Origin: Ypsolopha sequella
Lineage: Eukaryota; Arthropoda; Insecta; Lepidoptera; Ypsolophidae
Assembly (NCBI GenBank): GCA_934047225.1
Contig: OW203984.1
Span: 2,799,201-2,863,200 of the forward strand
DNA length: 64,000 nucleotides
Direction of reading: 5' to 3'
Below the pieces are notes generated by a model. The model saw nothing but the letters and a program-made list of their open reading frames with translations. It made no database searches and had not been told where the DNA came from. Positions 1 to 12,503 of the stretch are shown here, piece after piece; position 1 is the first letter of the stretch; each line of letters begins with the position of its first letter. The position numbers were made by a program, and so were the translations under genes.

Positions 1-479
1 GCAGTTTTCTTTTAATACATTAATTTTAATACATTTTCTTGTATTACTTAGATTCTTAAGTTCATTGGGCTCTCGTTCCTGTGTTTCAACGTTGTAGAGT
101 TTATCATTTATGTATGCTTACAAAATAATACATAATTAAAACGTTCAGACTTATTGCGCAATTATAATTTGCTGTTTTCCGTGAACAATGTAAATGGTAT
201 AGTTATTTTGTTAGGACGATCGCAATATTCTTGTGTATTTTCCTATTAAACCCACTTAACGGATTTGAATGTGGTTGGTTTTGATTGTTGGCTAGAGGTT
301 TCATGCAAATCTTTTTCTATTACAAGTTTTCTTTTCCTTTCTGTAAAACACTTAGTGATAATATAAATACAAAACTTTCATCGCGCCGGGTCGACGTCTG
401 TGTCGAGAGGAAGCTGGAGCTTACCTTGAACAGACAATAAGTCTGGCCATCCAGAGAATGGGGTAATGTAGCCAGCATT
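1..479. other. AT-rich sequence, nothing recognised
   Basis: No coding frame, RNA gene or repeat that I can support. Confidence 0.5.
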
Positions 480-708
480 CTGGGCATCTGACCGAGGGGC
501 AGGGATTTGAATAAATTTTTCGGAATTTAGGTGCATATAGTATTTATCTTACTTGCTACCACTTGCTGAACGGTGGAGGTAACCTGCATGCCCTAAAGAA
601 GCGAGTATTTGTGCTCGAAGAACGGCGATAGGCTTCACCACACATCATGTTGAGACGTAATAAACTCGGAACACCTGTGACACCCCCTCGTGGATTCATG
701 ACGATATG
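480..708 (+). mobile_element. SINE copy, 5' part degraded
   Basis: Contains TTTTTCGGAATTTAGGTGC, the CCACTTGCTGAACGGTG block, the CGGCGATAGGCTTCACCAC block and the end CACCCCCTCGTGGATTCATG, as in the complete copy at 58384-58704. Confidence 0.75.
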
Positions 709-792
709 TTTTATAGTGTATTTTTTTTATTTAATTTATCTTGTACATGGACGTCTGCTGACCGCCTGCTAACTAATTAATTAATTTATTTA

Positions 793-850
793 TTTTAAAA
801 ACTTTAACCTTTAAATGAAGATCTTCATTTAAAGGTTAAAGTTTTTAAAA
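793..850. repeat. 58-bp perfect palindrome
   Basis: Perfect dyad symmetry about the centre 821/822 (GAAGATCTTC core), 29 bp per arm and no spacer. It follows the end of a SINE copy and AT-rich sequence. It can extrude as a cruciform. Confidence 0.95.
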
Positions 851-989
851 ATTTATTAGGTAAAGAATTTTTATCGGCATTTAGTTGTATAAGAATGTTT
901 GTATTGTAGTAACTTCGCTGTTAATCTTCCTAAAAAAAAAATATCCCATATCTAAAAATGCTTTCCACAGCATGCAGACTAAATACAAA

Positions 990-1066
990 TGTGCTCCTAC
1001 AGGATTTGAACTTGTGACCTCTGGATTAGGGTCAAGACGCTCCAACTACCAGACCACAGAGATATT
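990..1066 (-). mobile_element. tRNA-like fragment
   Basis: On - it has TGTGGTCTGGTAGTTGGAGC (A-box-like) and CAAGTTCAAATCCTGTAGG (B-box-like) at tRNA spacing, but no good acceptor or anticodon stem. Probably a SINE head or tRNA pseudogene. A short protein frame over it is spurious. Confidence 0.5.
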
Positions 1067-1849
1067 TCTTAAATAAAATACATAGACTTGTTATAAATAA
1101 AGTATATAAATAAACATTGAAGGTTAATTTAATCTGCAAGTTTAACTGAAAAGGGACATCAGGTTAATTAAATAAAATATAACTCTGTAGACCCTTCATT
1201 AAGGGCTTAGTTAAACTATAAGTACTCAGAAGTTTAAAGGCAATTTATTTGTTAAAATAGACTTATGGTATTTAAGAGGCCCCTTAACGTCTGGATTTTT
1301 CTTAAGATTCATACAAAAGGTAAAAATTCAACGTAAATACCGCTTTATCGAGGGGTTTTAGATTTGCTTACTACAAGCTTTATTTTCCTTTATCGGCCGA
1401 GCCGTTCTCAAGTTTGCCCCAGGCGGACAGACAGACAGACAAACATCGAACGTTCCCTCTAAGGGTTTCAGTTTTTTGACGGAACCCTAAAAATGCTTGA
1501 GTTAGCTTTCGACGATGTTACTTAACTTAGACAAACATGTTTTCGGGAACGTCAAATTATGTACGAAAATCTGCTGAAAGGCGTGAGATAATCTGCAAAA
1601 TTCTTTTTCCTTTTGAAATAAATTTGGTGGAATACATCTAAATCAGAATACATGGAATATATGTACATACATCGACATCTAAATTCGAAATGAAATGAAA
1701 TGAAACATAATCATTTATGTAATGTAGGTATACATCAGATAAACTTATTACATGTCGGTTTTCTATTCACCAGTACTATGGTGATGAAGCAAATTTCGAA
1801 GGTCTTCTGATAATTTCAAAATTATTCATTATTATTTTTATACCCTGTA
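1067..1849. other. AT-rich sequence with one repeat scrap
   Basis: 1385-1495 has a (GACA)n tract and TTTTTTGACGGAACCCTAAA, a scrap of the GGGTTCCGTA family. Otherwise nothing recognised. Confidence 0.45.
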
Positions 1850-2845
1850 ATCAGCACCCTAACACAGTGATTACCGCAATTTCGAGTAATGTGCTCTCAT
1901 CCGTTGAGGAGTTCTACGGTAATGAGGCCAGGATCAAAAGTCAGGTGGAGGAATGACAATTTCCATGTAATAATCTGCAATAAACAACCTAGGTACAAAA
2001 AGATTGCCTTAATTTTGAAGCTCCAGCGTCTATCTCTGAAGACCTTTATCAGATCATATCCAAACTCAAAACGGGACCTACCTGGAAGCTCAAACAAAAA
2101 AAGAAGCATTCAAATCGATTCAGGAATGACGGAGTTGATTATGTGCTCTTATCCGTTGAAGAGGTCTGTGTTAATGAGGCCAGAATGGAAGGTAGGGTAG
2201 ATATAATGACAATTTCTAAGTCATACCCTGCAATCGGTGATTGCCTTAAGGGCCTCCTCGTTTACGGCCAAACCAAAAATAATGATAAAATGTATAATGA
2301 ATAATCATCTCTTAGACAACATATGCAACATTTTTCTTTTTTATACCACCAAAACTTCTATATGAAAAAAAATATTTACTAAATGGTGTTTTTCGGCTTG
2401 AATTTCCTACTGCTCCTAAGTGGCTTAGTCGATTAAATTCATTTATGCTTTGATAAATAGATAAACTTGATACCTATAAATATAACATATGATTTTTCAA
2501 TTGAACAGTCACGTCCAAGTGAAAAGTATAATTTGCTCCTATTTCGCTCTATCAAGGACGCAGCGAGCGTCGTAACAGCCACTATGCATTGCGCGCTGAT
2601 ATGAACGTTATTTCAATGTCGTTTCCGTTGATATTCGTACTGACAAATATTGAGCTGCTAATTTGGTGATGGTAATCGCCTTAATGTCGAGTTTTATGGT
2701 GTCATTTGCTGAGGAGATCCGCTGCCTATCTCTGAAGATCTTCCTCACATCTTGACCAAACTAAAATTGGATCTACTTGAAAGTACACTCTTTCAAAAAA
2801 AAAACATTTAAATCGGTTCAGAAATGATGGAGTTATAGAGTAAAA
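1850..2845 (+). repeat. Degraded dispersed repeat region
   Basis: Two internal half-copies share phrases such as TAATGAGGCCAGRAT with TATGTGCTCTYATCCGTTGA (1889-1935 and 2140-2190) and AATCGRTTCAGRAATGAYGGAGTT (2113 and 2811). It overlaps the 2225-2690 element. Short frames here are not conserved proteins I recognise. Confidence 0.5.
2225..2690 (+). mobile_element. Diverged relative of the interior of the 56.2-57.7 kb element
   Basis: Shared blocks include ACAACATATGCAACATTTTTC, the TTTCCTACTGCTCCTAAG block, the GCGAGCGTCGTAACAGCCA block and the ending GGTAATCGCCTTAA. No coding capacity was found. Confidence 0.7.
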
Positions 2846-4700
2846 AAATTAAATTCGAATTGAGAACATCCTCCTCTTTTAAAGTTTGTTAAAAACAGCG
2901 CTACATTAGCTAGATTCGTTCACGCCACTGAATTTCACGAGGTATGGTTGGCGATCTGCCCACATACGAGTTGCGGATCTTCTCAACGCATAAAACACCT
3001 TATTAGTGGGGCATAAGGATACATTTACGGAAGCACCATTCTGTTTGTATTCATGCGGTGTACAGTGGAGACCGCATCAAGTAAGACACAATGGACTTTG
3101 TACCTATCTTATATTCTTCTCTATAGGGGCTAATGTCGTACTGCAAGTGTATAGCTTTAATGATTCGCGTCACCTAACTCTTCTTACGGTGTTACTTCAT
3201 TCCGGCAAAGATTCGTCTGTCGGGCGATCACCGACAGTAGCAGCTAAAATTTTTAGGGTTCCGTAGTACCTAAAAGGTTCGCACTTGGCCGGTTTTTTTA
3301 GTTCAGAACTGTTGAAACTCAGAACCATGTATCGGTGGAACCACAGTATAAGATTAATTGTGTTTTTTTACTAAAAAGCCGCGGGTGTCTTCTATTATAT
3401 AATATCATTGGTAAAATCAGTTAAAACACCGGAAACGCGTTTTAAAATCAAGGTCTGTCCGTTGTTCAAAGTTGGAAGTCGTTTTTGTTTAATTTCGTAA
3501 TTTAAATTTAGAACGGGATTATTTTTCGCGGTCTAACTAGGTACTGGCAAGTCGCCTGAATGTTTCAGGTGAAACGAGGTCGGCCTGAAAAATCGTTTGT
3601 GCTCTACTGATCACACTTAACAATTTTCCAAAGAATTAAGCCGTGCAAACGGCGCAAATATTTTTTTTCACTTTTTCTTCTCAATTTAAATACCTACTGT
3701 GAATTTTGTATCTACATGGACATTTGGTTTATTTGCACGGGTTTGTGTCTTTGAGAAATGTGTTCCGTATGATCACTAGAAAACGTAGCCATAGTAACAG
3801 ATATATTATATAGTAATAGATATATTGTATAGTAACAGATCTATTGTATAGCTACTCGATATTGCGAGCCAAATGAGATATCTGTTGTCGTAGGACTAGT
3901 CACGAGAATCTATTTAAGAGACGCGTCACTATGATAGAAATAGATAAGTTACTAAATTTTAACACTGGAACAGGCTTATTCCGATCTAGCATATTATAAG
4001 ATCTATGGATCTAGCGTATTATAAGATATCTAATAATAAAAATAATAAATTTTTTTATTGCACAGCACAGGATAAAATCATCGTAAAAAAGCTACTTATA
4101 AAACTATTTAAAAGTCGTGATCATAAAAATAGTACATAATTAAATAATACATAACTAGACTACATCCAAATAAACATTTAAAGCAAAGTTATACTATATA
4201 ATAAAATACATAAACAGTTTACACAAATATATAAATATATAGTGATGAAAATCTATGGATCTAGCATATTATAAGATATCTACGGATCTATACGGATACG
4301 GATTATATTGGGAAGAGAACGAGATCTTTTTGTAATTCATCTGACTAACCCTCCGGTCCGAAATATAATTACAATGGATCATAAGCCATTCACTTCATAC
4401 TTTCGTAATCGATTTTAGCGATGTAATTCTAATTCGGACCGCAGTGTATATAAAACTGACTGACTGACTGATTGACTCATCTATTAGCTCCTGGGAACAT
4501 TAAATTTAAACTGTAGGTTCCTTGTACGGCGTATGAGTATAGGTACATCCGTTAAAAGAGGGTCTTTAAGAAATTCCCACGGGATCCACGCCAGAAACGC
4601 TGCAAAGCATCCATTTAGTACAGTAATAAATTCGTTCAATTTGATTTAAATTAGATCAGGCACTATGACTTACTTCCTATTGCTCCAGCACAAATTAAAC
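2846..4700. other. Intergenic, repeat scraps only
   Basis: Holds the fragment at 3230-3300, a possible diverged MITE at 3560-3780, local duplications of GATCTAGCATATTATAAGAT (3983-4030 and 4258-4280) and an inverted LINE tail near 4050. No gene. Confidence 0.45.
3230..3300 (+). repeat. Dispersed repeat fragment (GGGTTCCGTA type)
   Basis: AGGGTTCCGTAGTACCTAAA is joined directly to GCACTTGGCCGGTTTTTTTA, an internal deletion of the full copy at 18.6-19.1 kb. Confidence 0.65.
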
Positions 4701-4711
4701 TAAAGTACGAG

Positions 4712-4785
4712 AAGTGGTCATATTGGGAAGTGGTCATATAGGGAAGTGGTCATATTGGGAAGTGGTCATATTGGGAAGTGGTCAT
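4712..4785 (+). repeat. 16-bp minisatellite, about 4.6 copies
   Basis: AAGTGGTCATATTGGG repeated at 4712, 4728, 4744, 4760 and 4776, with one TATAGGG variant. Confidence 0.95.
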
Positions 4786-5072
4786 CTCGAACCGAAACGG
4801 ATTGCCCGCAGTTCCAGGTACCTATATTTACATTGCTATTAGGTTGATTGACAAGCAGGCCACCGCACATCTATAGCTTTATGTATAAAGCGGCTTGTTT
4901 TAAACGGGTAAAGCTGACAATTAAGGCGATTTGTAAATGGTTTAGGGTCCCTTTTACTCCATATGCGAAATTGTCAACCTGCAAGCATTGTTTCAGGTTC
5001 TTTCATACATTAAACTAGCCGAACGCCTCAAAGCGTTGTTCGCGCGGATGTCGTTTCTCACAAAAACGTGGG

Positions 5073-5226
5073 AATTTCCTAAAATCCCCTCTTAGCAGAT
5101 GTCTACGTATAATTTCCTAAAATCCCCTCTTAGCAGATGTCTACGTATAATTTCCTAAAATCCCCTCTTAGCAGATGTCTACGTATAATTTCCTAAAATC
5201 CCCTCTTAGCAGATGTCTACGTATAA
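5073..5226 (+). repeat. 38-bp minisatellite, 4 copies, inside a dispersed repeat
   Basis: AATTTCCTAAAATCCCCTCT with GCAGATGTCTACGTAT repeats at 5073, 5111, 5149 and 5187. The unit and its 3' flank (CCAACGGTTTGGTCTAGACG) match a single-copy version near 36195-36290. The array therefore expanded within a retroposon fragment. Confidence 0.93.
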
Positions 5227-5623
5227 TTCTAGGTCCAACGGTTTGGTCTAGACGTTGATAGATCAGACAGTTAGGGTATTCTTTTATTTAGATATATAAT
5301 TACCAAATTGTAAAATAGTTAAAAAGTTGTAAATACACATACCGTGTAGTGGTACAGTTGGAGACCTATTTTGATGTATTTTTTTGTCTTGTTCTTCCAG
5401 CATATTAAGTACACAACTGTGAAAACTCTATATAAATCCGTTTAATAGCTTTCGCGTGAAACATACTTTAGCAATTATAGAACAGACATTGTGCACAAAA
5501 GTGGCACTTATTGCTTATAGGAATATCTGCTAGGCAACATTCGAGTTGAAAGAAAAGATACTAACGAAAAAAAATTAAGCAATTGCTTATAGTTGGAACT
5601 TTATACAATCGTTTCTATTTATG

Positions 5624-5924
5624 GAGGGGGTGTCGGAGGTGTTCCAAGAGTCCACACTCGGTACACCCACGTTTCACCGACCATCTCAACGTGATGGGTA
5701 GTGGTGAGCCCTATCGCCGTACTTCGTGCACAAATACACGCTTTATAGGGCATGCAGGTTTCCTTACTATGTTTTCCTTCATCGTTCAGCAAGTGGTAAG
5801 TAAGAACAAAGCACAATACTATACATATAAATTCCGAAAAATTCGTTGGTACATGCCCGACCGATCATCGAACCTGGATCTCAAGATTGATAGGCCTGCG
5901 GTCTACCCCTGAGCAACCGCTGCT
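5624..5924 (-). mobile_element. tRNA-derived SINE, nearly complete
   Basis: On - it opens with a tRNA-like head (GGTTGCTCAGGGGTAGACCG, then GAGATCCAGGTTCGATGATC with B box), then the TTTTTCGGAATTT body and ends with CACCCCCTCC. About 300 bp, same family as the copies at 58.4 kb and elsewhere. Confidence 0.8.
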
Positions 5925-6604
5925 ATTTTTAATTAATTTTTTAATAATGTTTTAATGAAGGATTAAAATCGATCGCACTGGCTGATGTAAACTATTTAAT
6001 GTGTAATTAAGATCTTATATTAATTCCTTTGATAATGCCATAAAGGCGAAACCGGTCAGGAAATATTAAATAAATTTGTGGGATAGTACAAGTGATTTTC
6101 TGTTCATTAAGGATTATATCTTTTGTTTCAGGTAATACTTCCGATTTACCAAGAAAATGTTAACATGGTGTAAATCACAGATATCTACTGGTTTATCTGT
6201 GATGTAATGATGTTCTACGTAGAGGTATGTGTACCTATAAAGTTGTCAGCTCATAGAGAATTAGCACGGGCTGTGAAACTGATGCGCGATATTCGCTGTC
6301 TATATTTTTGTTCAAATTTTTTTTTTTTGCGTAAAATGGTCAAAGTATCTTATTATCTAATATTTTTCCTTTCGTTATTTTAAAATAAAAACATAAACAT
6401 TAAAATAATTTTTGCGTGATTTTTATGTACAGGAAAATGTTGAATGTTGAGTATTTCTTTTAAAATAACGAAAGGAAATAAACATTTATAAAAATCTGGA
6501 AAGGCTACTTTCATTTAGTAGATGCTAGTGATTGTTGGCACTTGGTGGAATTTAGAAAACATTGTTTTAAAAAACACTTGTACTTATCAATATATTACAA
6601 TATA

Positions 6605-6700
6605 ACTTTATTATGCCCGACCGGTTTCGCTGTAAAGCATTTTCTAGGGCTTTTTACACATCCTAACTAACAAATAAATAATATACACTACAATCATGTC
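6605..6700 (+). repeat. GACCGGTTTCG dispersed fragment
   Basis: CGACCGGTTTCGCTGTAAAG matches CGACCGGTTTCGTATTACAC at 18340 and, inverted, GCGAAACCGGTC at 6045. It lies within the 5' part of the LINE insert. Confidence 0.45.
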
Positions 6701-6813
6701 TAAAATGACGTGCAATAAATTAAACAACAAACAGGCAGAAGGGGAATTTCAAATCAAAAATGGTCGGTAAACGATGGAACTAAGTTGAGTCAAACGTTGT
6801 GATGGAATTCTAC

Positions 6814-7692
6814 TTTCATTTATCCTACGCCGATGACACAGTGCTACTCTTCTCGGGGAATACTTGGAATGACGCTTACAACTATGCAGAGAAAGGTTTC
6901 TCCAATGTGACTAACTGGCTTCAACGCAACTTACTAACATTGAATACTGATAAGACTAAATACATAGCTTTTTCAATAAGAAACCCTCAACAACCATTAC
7001 TAGATAAAACAATTAGAGCTCACCACTGTTCCTCTTCCATTCGGCAAGTATGCAATGCATGTCCTCTCATCCATAAAATTGATTCCATCAAATACTTGGG
7101 CGTAATGGTAGATGCAAATCTTACGTTTCAACAACATATAAACCTACTTGCTTCCAGGGTCCGCAAGCTTATTTTTGTCTTCAAAAAACTACGATGCCTC
7201 GCTCACAAGAAACTGCTCAATCAAGTATACTCAGCCTTATGTCAGTCCATTCTAACATACTGCATTTCATCATGGGGCGGTGCTGCTAAGACTACACTAC
7301 TAACACTTGAACGAGCACAACGTACGATACTAAAGGTCTCAACTTTTCGGCCTTTTTACTTTCCAACCAGGGAACTATATCAATCCTGTAAAGTCCTAAC
7401 AGTTCGCCAACTTTTTATTTTGAAAATAACTCTAATGCAGCATAAATCCACATCATACAATCCGGAAATAACAAACAAAAGACGCATGGACAAAGTCTAC
7501 ACTCATTCACGCACCGAACACGCTTTCGCACAAAAATTCTTCTTATTTCTAGGCCCGTATCTTTACAATAAAATAAATAAAATAATCAACATATATGACC
7601 TTACCAGCTTTAAATGCAAAAATAAAGTCTCAGAATGGTTACAAAGTCTGTCCTACGATGAGACGGAAAATCTACTCTCTGTGGTAAATTAG
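6814..7692 (+). pseudogene. Reverse transcriptase C-terminal fragment (LINE)
   Basis: The open frame encodes the end of a LINE reverse transcriptase. It includes motif C SYADDTVLLFSG (about 6823-6858), NLLTLNTDKTKYIAFS, SIKYLGVMVD and the thumb/C-terminal part with AHKKLLNQVYSALCQSILTY and ISSWGG. It stops at 7690. Everything upstream of motif C (endonuclease and RT motifs 1-4) is missing, so the element is dead on arrival. The frame is still open through about 290 codons, which indicates a fairly young insertion. It is typical of the CR1/Jockey group; I do not assign a clade. Confidence 0.85.
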
Positions 7693-8168
7693 ATGTTGTA
7701 AGATGCTATAATTAGTGTAAGTTGATAGTCTATCGAATTTAATTTTAAGGTTTTGTCTGAAACATTTAATTAATTCTTAAGTATACAAATTGTTATCTTT
7801 AATCTGACCTATTTTATATTCTGACCAATTTTTAATGCCTAAAATACAGGCTACTTTCGTAGTTTAGTTTAGGCAATAACCTTTCATTAGCCGTAAGATG
7901 TTATCTTGAATGTACTACTCTTAAGTTCCTTTTACTCAAATAAATATTATTATTATTATTATTTCTTTACTCTATAAAAAAATATTTTTGATAATAATAT
8001 ATTATTTTAGCCAATTGACGTTATCCGTGATTTTAGTGATCTTTCCGATTTTTGTTCTCGATGATTGTGATACTTGTGTCAAATATGAAAAATACATAAT
8101 GTAGTTAAACTTCTTAACTAATTACACAAATTTTATTTGCAGAACCTGTCCTTAAGTGGGTCGAAATA

Positions 8169-8397
8169 TATAGGGTGTAAATAGACTGCGACCTTTAAAT
8201 AAAATCACATACTCCACCGATCATACTGAACAACTCGCTGAGTCGCGGTATCTCGTTGCATTAACGTTTTTGTTTGAAACTCAAATATTTCCTAAACTAA
8301 CGGTTTGCGCGGTTATTCTTCTTGGAAAAAGTGGTTCAGTGTGATCAGTAGAATATGTGGTTTCATTTAAAGGTAGCAGTCTATTTACATCCTGTAG
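8169..8397. mobile_element. MITE with long inverted ends
   Basis: TATAGGGTGTAAATAGACTG at the left and CAGTCTATTTACATCCTGTA at the right. Arms extend about 70 bp (ACTGATCATACTGAACAA-like sequence against its inverse). It directly follows the MITE right arm at 8.15 kb. Related diverged sequence may lie at 3560-3780. Confidence 0.8.
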
Positions 8398-8399
8398 AT

Positions 8400-9179
8400 A
8401 TAAGGTTTCTTTGATTGATATAGCCAAATTCATACTCTAGATTTTGTAAGTGATTTGTAATTTGAAGCAACATTAAGGCGACAATATTCCAGGTTGCCGC
8501 CCAGTTAACCCTTTTTTATGTAGTTTTTTTTTCTACACATCTACGAATTGGTCACATCTTGTTGCTCAATATACAGGGTTACCGACTGTACTGTACACCC
8601 ATAATCTATTTTAACGTGACTTTCTTAGCCATACGTTACACGTTCTGCAATGTTGCAAAATTGTCATCATAAACACTATGTTATTGTTCAAATCCGAACA
8701 AATGAGTAACAAATTAAAATAGTTTATAGGATTGCATAATGAACAGATTAGAGTGCGTTAACCTTCGTTATATCTCTGCACAAACTTGTGCGATCTACAC
8801 GTGCGTGCAAATTAGATCATGTTTTATTATAGTTTAATGTTTGTTATCATTATTACACACATAGCCATGTAATGTACAGTAGCTAGCAGTTCAAGCTCCT
8901 ATTTGTAAACTATTTTGATGGCTATGACGCCGCAATAGGATCTGCCAATAGCCTGTAATGCTGGTGTTCGAACTTTGCTACTTTCATCTTTGATCTATTA
9001 GGGTTCCGTATCTCAAAATGAAAAAATTAAACCCGTATAGGTTCACTTTGTTGTCCATCTGTCCGTTTGTCTAAACCCTTTTGCTCGGGCCCGTGTAATA
9101 TAACAAGTTGAAACTAATACCTCCTACAGATCTCTGCCTGATGATGCTGTAAAAATATCAGGCTTCTAACTCAACGCAA
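8400..9179. other. Intergenic, no gene seen
   Basis: AT-rich; a GGGTTCCGTA-family fragment at 9000-9080 is the only recognisable item. Confidence 0.45.
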
Positions 9180-9710
9180 AAAAAGTTATTCTATTCTTTA
9201 TTGTAAACACACATATTCAGAAACAGGGATACATATAATATTTACATTTAAACAATATGCACATTGGCGTGCTTTACTCTAAGAAGAGATTTCTTCAAGC
9301 AAAACCAACAGGAAATTACAAACAAAAAAATAATTTAAACGAGTAATCATACAAGTGCACAAGGAGATTGATGCAAATTAAAAATATAAATATATATTAC
9401 ATAAAAATAGCAATAATATATAATTCAAATACTTACTATAAATACACACTATAAAAATATGATAAAAAAAATGTATATTGTATTATAGAATACATAAATA
9501 TTGATACATATAATATTATATTTACCTATTAAGACAGTGAGAGGTAATGTTCTTTCAGCAGGAAATTATAGTGAGTCTCGAATGCTATGTGGAAGAGCAT
9601 TCCACAGTCTGATAGAAAGAGTTGCCATAAGCACAAGTATTATGTGCAGGAGTTTTAAGGAGGGAGGAAGTCCCAGAACGCAAGGGTCTATCTCTAGAGA
9701 TTAAGAACTC
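9180..9710 (-). repeat. Inverted LINE 3' region
   Basis: TCTTTATTGTAAACACACAT begins an inverted retroposon tail. Inverted LINE-like sequence with AAGAGATTTCTTCAAGC and ATGTGGAAGAGCATTCCACA follows. Coding remnants are not clear enough to annotate. Confidence 0.4.
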
Positions 9711-11094
9711 AAAACGTTCGCGAAGCTAAGGCGGAGAAAGTGGATTATTGCTCTTTATTAAAAGTTACTGCTCTTTACGTAATCAATTTGTCAAAAAAGT
9801 CAGGAACTATAACCAAAGGAGATGGTCAGAATCGGCCTTAACCGCGTACATGAAATAAATTTATACTACAATTTCTATTAGATTTATTCGTAGCTAGTTT
9901 CACTTTCATAATTACACGGACACACATATTAAAATAATATAAGTACTTAATGTCGCAGCCAGTCATGAGAGCGAACACCGAACGAAACGAAAGGGGGCCA
10001 TCTACCAAATAGTCCACAAACTACGCTTCCAGCGTGCTTTGATAGTCATGCGTGACGCAATCGGTAGTCACAGCTTTTTATTTCACGATTCATGCTTTTC
10101 TTCTGGATTCTGATAGAGATTACATTACGACTGACATTTGAGCATGACTCTTTTAAATATATCAGAATCATCGTGAAACATGGTTACAACTATGAACGTT
10201 TCAAACGCGCTTAAGTTTATTTTCGCAATGCCATATGAAAATAACCTCGAAATAAAAACGATTTATCATAAAAAGTTATTATAAAATGGTGTCCGTTTTA
10301 AATGGATAGTCAAACCGTGTTATTTTGAATTTGTTCTTTATCATTGACCACAATATATTTGTGAGCTTATGGGGAACTGACCGTCTCCTTTAGGTTACAG
10401 TCAACATAGAACGGGTTGCAGTCAGCTGTAACTGTTGAGCTAAATTAGGTGGTGACAGCCAAACTTTTTTTGCGTGTGGAACTATTGCGCCAAGGAGGCT
10501 CTACCACAATAAAGCCTAAACAAGGTTATTTAAAATATGTAATTACTATAATTCTTACTCGGTAGATCTGGGGGCACGGCAGTGCCCCCGCAAAGTCTCG
10601 CAGAAAAAACGCGGAACGGCCGTACCATCCTTTTCTCGAAGCAACTCACGGCACTTTCAACCCCCCTGTATCTTCGTTGTGGGTAAAGCTAGAAGTCTGA
10701 AATTTCAGGAACCAAGAGTACTTACTGATCCTACTTCTGACCCCAAATTACAACTTTGTACCTATATTTGATTACGAAATATCTCAAGTCAAAGTTCCCT
10801 TATTTTGTCACTGACTGACTGACACATCATCAAAAGTCTAAAGGTGTTCTAGCAGGCCTACAAACTTGAAATTTTGTATGCGGTAAGTGTTAAGTGTACA
10901 TTGCAACAAAAAAATATAAAAATGTTATTTGCGGTTGGTAATTTAATATTTCCATACAAAGTCTATACAAAATGTATGTTTCCAGCTGCATCTATAAATT
11001 TGTATGACACTAGATGACGTTGCTGGTATGCTGCTTTGCATTAAATACGCTTAAAACGAAAAATTCTACGTTAAAGTTAAAGTGCGAAAACTAA
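9711..11094. other. Intergenic, no gene seen
   Basis: A GC-rich patch GGGGGCACGGCAGTGCCCCC (10569-10588) is a short perfect palindrome-like stem. The rest looks like degraded repeat. Confidence 0.4.
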
Positions 11095-12135
11095 AAAATA
11101 AAACCGGTAAAGTGCGAATCTGACTCATCCATAAAGAGTTCCGTACCCCTACACAATACGGGTATGGAACCCTAAAAGTAAATAACAACAATATAGATGC
11201 CATAGCAACATTAAGGCGACAAAAAACAAAGCGATAAAACGGTAGCGCCTGACAAACAATTCGGTACCTTTTTAGTACGGGACCCAAATTTTCATTATTT
11301 TACTTTAAAGTATTTACTACAGACTGCCCAAAGTTTAAACTTTTACTTGTATGTTGTATTACCGTTCTAAAGATAGAGCCTTTGTTATAATAATCTGTTC
11401 CTTGGGTAAGGCACCCTAAAAAGGGTGGCTTATAATGTTCCACATATTCACAATATTAGTCTATTTAAGAAGAAAATATCAACATTTCGTAATTAAGTCA
11501 CTAAAAAAACGGTAGTGTGCGAATCCGACTCGCGCATAAAGGGTTCCGTAACCCTACACAATACGGGTATGGAACCCTAAAAGTAAATTGCAACAACATA
11601 GATGCCATAGCACCGTCAAGGCGACAAAAAACAAAGCGATAAAACGGTAGCGCCTGACAAACAATTCGGTACCTTTTTAGGAAGGAACCCTAATTTTTAT
11701 TATTTCTTATTTTACTTTAAAGTAGTCTGCCTAAATTTTCAACTTGTAGGTACTTGTATGTATAACCGTTCTAACGATAGAGCCTTTGTTATAATAATTT
11801 GTGCTTTGGGTAAGGAACACTAAAACACATTTAGTCTATTTAAGAAGATAAATATCAACATTTCCTAATTAAGTCGCTATTAAACCGGCTAAGGTGTAAT
11901 AACAATAAAATAAAATAATAAATAAAATAAATAAATAAGTGCAAGTCAGACTCGCTCACGAAGGATTCCGTACTACCATCACACAATATGGGTACGAAAC
12001 CCCAAATCATTATGGTAAATACCAACAATAAAGATGACATAGCAACATCAAGGCGACAATAAACAAGGCGCTAAAATGGTAGCGCCTGACAAACAAATCA
12101 GCACCTTTTGAATACGGAACTCTAATATTTATATG
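11095..12135 (+). repeat. Three diverged tandem copies of a dispersed repeat (about 410 bp apart)
   Basis: Copies share GTGCGAATCYGACTC, the GGGTTCCGTA block, TACACAATACGGGTATGGAA and the GGTAGCGCCTGACAAACAA block, starting near 11112, 11517 and 11939. The third is the most degraded. Short frames are chance. Confidence 0.8.
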
Positions 12136-12503
12136 CCCAAAATTGTTGTTTTATAAAGATAGAGCTGAAACAAATAACATCGAATAATTGGACCCCCCTT
12201 GGATTTCCATTTATTGAACTTTTTATGCTGTGATAGGGGCCATATTATTATTTGCCGTGATAGAGGACAATGTAACATATATTATGTGAAAATATTTACG
12301 CGCTACCTATAACGGCTGAAGCTGTAGACCCATGTGGTAGATGGATAGACAGCGGAGGATTAGTAATAGGGTCACGGAACCTAATGATACGGAACCCTAA
12401 AAATCAAGGTAAAAGGTTATTTATCAAGTAAAGCTTTAAATATACGTGCAAGAAATATTACCCGAGAAGAAAAAAAGGACGACTACCTACAAAAAGAAAT
12501 GAG

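Larger units (their letters stand above)
6518..7961 (+). mobile_element. 5'-truncated non-LTR retrotransposon inserted in a MITE
   Basis: The insert ends in AAATAAATATTATTATTATT, a microsatellite-like LINE tail, directly before resumed MITE sequence. The 5' portion (6518-6798) includes a block shared with 18300-18420 (GACCGGTTTCG...). The coding part is described separately. A CR1/Jockey-group element is likely from the reverse transcriptase. Confidence 0.75.
6310..8150 (+). mobile_element. Copy of the 59.8-60.5 kb MITE split by a LINE insertion
   Basis: 6330-6517 matches 60060-60255 (including TTTCCTTTCGTTATTT and GAAAGGCTAC). 7960-8150 resumes at TTTCTTTACTCTATAAAA and continues into the right arm (GATCTTTCCGATTTTTGTTC). 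The intervening 1.44 kb is foreign. The left outer arm is missing. Confidence 0.8.

Noticed and set aside
10569..10588. GC hairpin as a transcription terminator
   Set aside because: No T run follows and the organism is a eukaryote; an isolated short inverted repeat.
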